This document shows positions 61,529 through 64,000 of a stretch of 64,000 nt of DNA, in pieces. The DNA is taken from positions 112,361 through 176,360 of the forward strand of contig NZ_WSTC01000011.1 in NCBI RefSeq assembly GCF_009789195.1, read 5' to 3'. The translations under genes were made by a program, and so were the position numbers. Within the stretch, counting starts at the first letter, position 1. Each line of letters opens with the position of its first letter. The stretch comes from Paenibacillus sp. MMS18-CY102. GTDB lineage: Bacteria; Bacillota; Bacilli; Paenibacillales; Paenibacillaceae. The notes under the pieces are model-generated. The model did not search any database. It was given only the letters and a program-made list of their open reading frames with translations, and was not told the origin of the DNA.

Positions 61529-62236
61529 ATGAAAGCGAAGGAACGAATGCGCCGTATACTAGACGACATGACGGAGATGTTCCCGGATGCGCATTGTGAG
61601 CTGCGCCACAGCAATCCGTTTGAGCTGACTATTGCGGTGTTACTGTCAGCACAGTGTACGGATGAAACGGTAAACCGAGTAACGGAGTCGCTCTTTCAAA
61701 AATATAAAAAGCCGGAGGACTATATCGCAGTTCCGCTGGAAGAGCTGGAGCAGGATATTAGGCGAATTGGCTTGTTCCGAAGCAAAGCGTCTAACATTCA
61801 GAAGCTATGCCATCTTGTCATCGATAAATATGGCGGCGATGTGCCGCGCGAGCATGAGCAGCTGACTGAGCTGCCGGGCGTTGGGCGGAAGACGGCGAAT
61901 GTCGTCGTTTCGAATGCTTTTGGCGTGCCCGCGATTGCGGTGGATACGCATGTTGAACGGGTATCGAAGCGGCTTAGCATCGCGAAGCCGGACGATTCCG
62001 TGCTTGAGGTGGAGAAGAAGCTCATGAAGCTTGTTCCGCGTGAGGAATGGACACAGACACATCATACGTTAATTTTTTTTGGACGGTATCATTGTAAAGC
62101 GCAACAGCCCAAATGCGAGATTTGCCCGCTGCTGGATATTTGTAAAGAAGGCGCTCGCCGAATGAAGCCTGCGGCTAGTTCGCGCGTAAGCAAGAAAACG
62201 GCAACAGGCTCGAAGGCGAAAGCGAAACAAGGATAA
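61529..62236 (+). CDS. nth: Endonuclease III
   Basis: Nth removes oxidised pyrimidines from DNA and nicks the strand. The helix-hairpin-helix L-P-G-V-G-R-K-T-A-N-V-V carries the catalytic lysine near residue 118, and the aspartate is in A-V-D-T-H-V-x-R near 137. The [4Fe-4S] cysteines have the exact C-x6-C-x2-C-x5-C spacing near 190-206. The protein has 235 residues with a basic low-complexity tail. In B. subtilis the gene directly follows dnaD. The 158 bases before it hold no clear promoter. Confidence 0.97.
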   Translation: MKAKERMRRILDDMTEMFPDAHCELRHSNPFELTIAVLLSAQCTDETVNRVTESLFQKYKKPEDYIAVPLEELEQDIRRIGLFRSKASNIQKLCHLVIDKYGGDVPREHEQLTELPGVGRKTANVVVSNAFGVPAIAVDTHVERVSKRLSIAKPDDSVLEVEKKLMKLVPREEWTQTHHTLIFFGRYHCKAQQPKCEICPLLDICKEGARRMKPAASSRVSKKTATGSKAKAKQG

Positions 62237-62326
62237 TCACGCGTTATGTTTGACCATGGGAGAAGAGAGACGCCTTAAAGGCGGACGGCACTGGGAGTGC
62301 AACAGAAGAGAAAGTGGGAGAAATCG

Positions 62327-64000
62327 ATGAGTCGCATGATGGAAACGGTCACGAATGAATGGATTCGATCCATAGAGAGCGTAAGGGAAGCTGTAAAACG
62401 TTCCGGAGATGAAGACACGGCAGCGAAGCTGAAAGAGCTTTCTGCGAAGCGGGCGAATGGGAAGCTAACTGTCGCTTTTTGTGGACATTTCTCGGCAGGG
62501 AAATCGACGTTAGTAAACCGGTTATGCGGTGCAAAGCTGTTGCCGTCGAGCCCGATTCCGACGAGTGCAAATGTGGTATCGATTCGAGGTGGCGAGCGCG
62601 CATCGGTGACGATTGATCAAGTGCGTGAGGATGGCAAGGTCGAGACGATTGAGCTGCCGACTTCTGAGCTAGAGCATCTCAATCGTTATTGTATCGATGG
62701 GGCCAAATATATGACGGTTGATATCGTATATCCGGCTGAAGTGCTGGGCGACGATATTATTTTGCTGGATACGCCAGGGATTGACTCGACTGATGACGCG
62801 CATAAGCAGGCGACGGAATCTGCCCTTCATCTCGCAGATGTTGTGTTCTACGTCATGGATTATAACCATGTTCAGTCTGAGATTAATTTTACGTTTGCCA
62901 AAGAATTGAAGGACTGGGGCAAGCCGCTTTATTTGATCGTCAACCAAATCGATAAACACCGTGAGCGCGAACTGCCATTTGCGGAATACCGTTCGAGCGT
63001 CGAGCAGGCTTTTGCGAATTGGCATTTGGAGCCGGCTGGCATATTGTACGTGACGATGCGGGAGCCAGAGCATGCGCATAATGAGTTTGAATCCTTGCTG
63101 GGGCTGCTGCGCAAACTGGCTGTATTGCGTGAAGGGCTGGCGGATTGGAGCGTAGCGGCGTCTGTTCGCCATTTGGTGAATGTCCATGCGAAGCAGCAAG
63201 ATGAGCTAGCCGAGCCGGAACGGGCGAAGCTATTGGAAGCTGCTGGCGGAGAAGCAGGCGCAGAGGAGTTGCGGGCTACGATTGGCGCATTGGAACAACG
63301 GGTGCGGGAACTGCGTGAGGAGCCTGAGCGGGTACGGTTAGCGCTGCGGGCGGAATTGCAATCGCTGCTTGATAATGCAATCGTAACGCCGGCGGCGCTT
63401 CGCGATACGGCGCATGCTTTCTTAGAGAGCCGCAAGCCGGGCTTCAAGATGGGCTTATTGTTCGCAGGCGGCAAAACGGCAGCGGAGAAAGAACGGCGAG
63501 CCGAGCAATTCCGTGAAGAATTCGAGGCGGTCGTAAAGTCGGCCATTGAATGGCATGTCATTGAATTGCTGCGCAAATCCGCTGATCAAGCGGGGCTATC
63601 TGATGAAGCGATTTCTGAACGTTTGAAAGCAGCCGAATGGTCGCCCACTGCGCAATGGCTCATTGATCGGGTGAAGGCAGGGGCATCGTTTAGCAATGAA
63701 TATACAATGACGTATAGCCGTGATATTGCAACGGATGCGAAATCGGCATATCGGCAGCAGGTTTTGCCGCTGATCGATGAAATCGCGGCATCCGCAGGCC
63801 GCGAAAGCACAGCGTTGCTGCACGCGGCTGAGGCGGATCTGGCCGCACTCGGCTCGCGCGCAGCCGCGCTGGCGCAGCTCGCGGCGCTCGCGCAGCGGCT
63901 CGCCGCAGACGCCGCTGCTGCGCATCGACTTCGAACCGCAACTTCGAAGGCTCACGAATGGAAGCTTCCGCGCATCATGGTGCTTTATTATTTAGTATCG
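62327..64000 (+). CDS. Dynamin-family GTPase, 5' part (cut by window end)
   Basis: The frame from ATG 62327 stays open for 558 codons to the window edge. The G1 motif G-H-F-S-A-G-K-S-T lies near residue 53, G3 D-T-P-G-I-D-S near 148 and G4 N-Q-I-D-K near 206, typical of bacterial dynamin-like proteins (DynA/YpbR type), which reshape membranes. The region after about 300 is helical. Residues about 485-535 are alanine-rich and coded by very GC-rich DNA. The last 100 bases include the 35-bp repeat shared with leuC, so the end of this gene may be altered. The ribosome site is GTGGGAG. Confidence 0.85.
   Translation, partial: MSRMMETVTNEWIRSIESVREAVKRSGDEDTAAKLKELSAKRANGKLTVAFCGHFSAGKSTLVNRLCGAKLLPSSPIPTSANVVSIRGGERASVTIDQVREDGKVETIELPTSELEHLNRYCIDGAKYMTVDIVYPAEVLGDDIILLDTPGIDSTDDAHKQATESALHLADVVFYVMDYNHVQSEINFTFAKELKDWGKPLYLIVNQIDKHRERELPFAEYRSSVEQAFANWHLEPAGILYVTMREPEHAHNEFESLLGLLRKLAVLREGLADWSVAASVRHLVNVHAKQQDELAEPERAKLLEAAGGEAGAEELRATIGALEQRVRELREEPERVRLALRAELQSLLDNAIVTPAALRDTAHAFLESRKPGFKMGLLFAGGKTAAEKERRAEQFREEFEAVVKSAIEWHVIELLRKSADQAGLSDEAISERLKAAEWSPTAQWLIDRVKAGASFSNEYTMTYSRDIATDAKSAYRQQVLPLIDEIAASAGRESTALLHAAEADLAALGSRAAALAQLAALAQRLAADAAAAHRLRTATSKAHEWKLPRIMVLYYLVS
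63917..63951 (+). repeat. 35-bp repeat, copy B (in the dynamin-like gene)
   Basis: Identical to leuC 53344-53378 over 35 bases. The reading frame differs: here the codons begin at 63917 and give [12 protein letters not shown]. It lies at the end of a very GC-rich alanine stretch and is followed by AT-rich sequence to the window edge. Confidence 0.97.

Overview
The window reads as a spore-forming Firmicute of the Paenibacillaceae (Paenibacillus or a close relative). The reasons are close gene-order agreement with the Bacillus subtilis trp-to-nth chromosome region, bacillithiol synthesis genes (bshA, bshB1), sporulation or germination proteins (YpjB, GerMN), an S-layer-homology surface protein, a cell-wall amidase with copper-amine-oxidase-like stalk domains, and moderate GC with strong AGGAGG ribosome sites. 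This is inference from family knowledge; no database was searched.

Layout. 1-9 kb: the aromatic supraoperon: the end of aroH, then trpEDCFBA, hisC and tyrA. The trp leader carries a strictly spaced (G/T)AG array that looks like a TRAP binding site, followed by an intrinsic terminator. 9-12.5 kb: a possible free-standing small RNA, an ECF sigma/anti-sigma pair, an unrecognised protein, a decayed gamma-carbonic-anhydrase gene and an IDEAL-domain protein. 12.5-18.2 kb: ypiF, qcrABC (menaquinol:cytochrome c reductase), ypjA, ypjB and a YitT protein. 18.2-24.9 kb: a dense plus-strand cluster (MazG-like ypjD, a TPR protein, dapB, mgsA, bshB1, bshA, cca, birA). 24.9-31.3 kb: panBCD behind a long leader with its own attenuator-like terminator, a TPR protein and dinG. 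31.3-40.5 kb: rex, an SAH/MTA deaminase, a YpmB-like protein, a small membrane-anchored protein, an FtsH-like protease, a 3-hydroxyacyl-CoA dehydrogenase, ackA, asnS and dnaD.

In B. subtilis nth follows dnaD directly. Here about 21 kb lies between them: fur, an MFS pseudogene, a minus-strand proBAC-mtnWXB operon under a T-box, mtnE, a secreted protein, mtnU, a LysR regulator divergent from leuCD, an acyltransferase, and a secreted trio (amidase, GerMN lipoprotein, SLH protein). nth and a dynamin-like GTPase, cut by the window end, close the window.

The genes are mostly core metabolism: tryptophan, histidine/tyrosine, lysine, pantothenate, proline, leucine and methionine salvage. The most unusual signals are a 35-bp exact repeat shared, in different reading frames, by leuC and the dynamin gene; the proline-type T-box that appears to drive methionine-salvage genes as well; the TRAP-like array; a promoter-terminator unit for an ~80-nt RNA; and a 16-residue polyglutamine tract at the end of PanB. 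I found no CRISPR array, intact insertion sequence, prophage, tRNA or rRNA gene.
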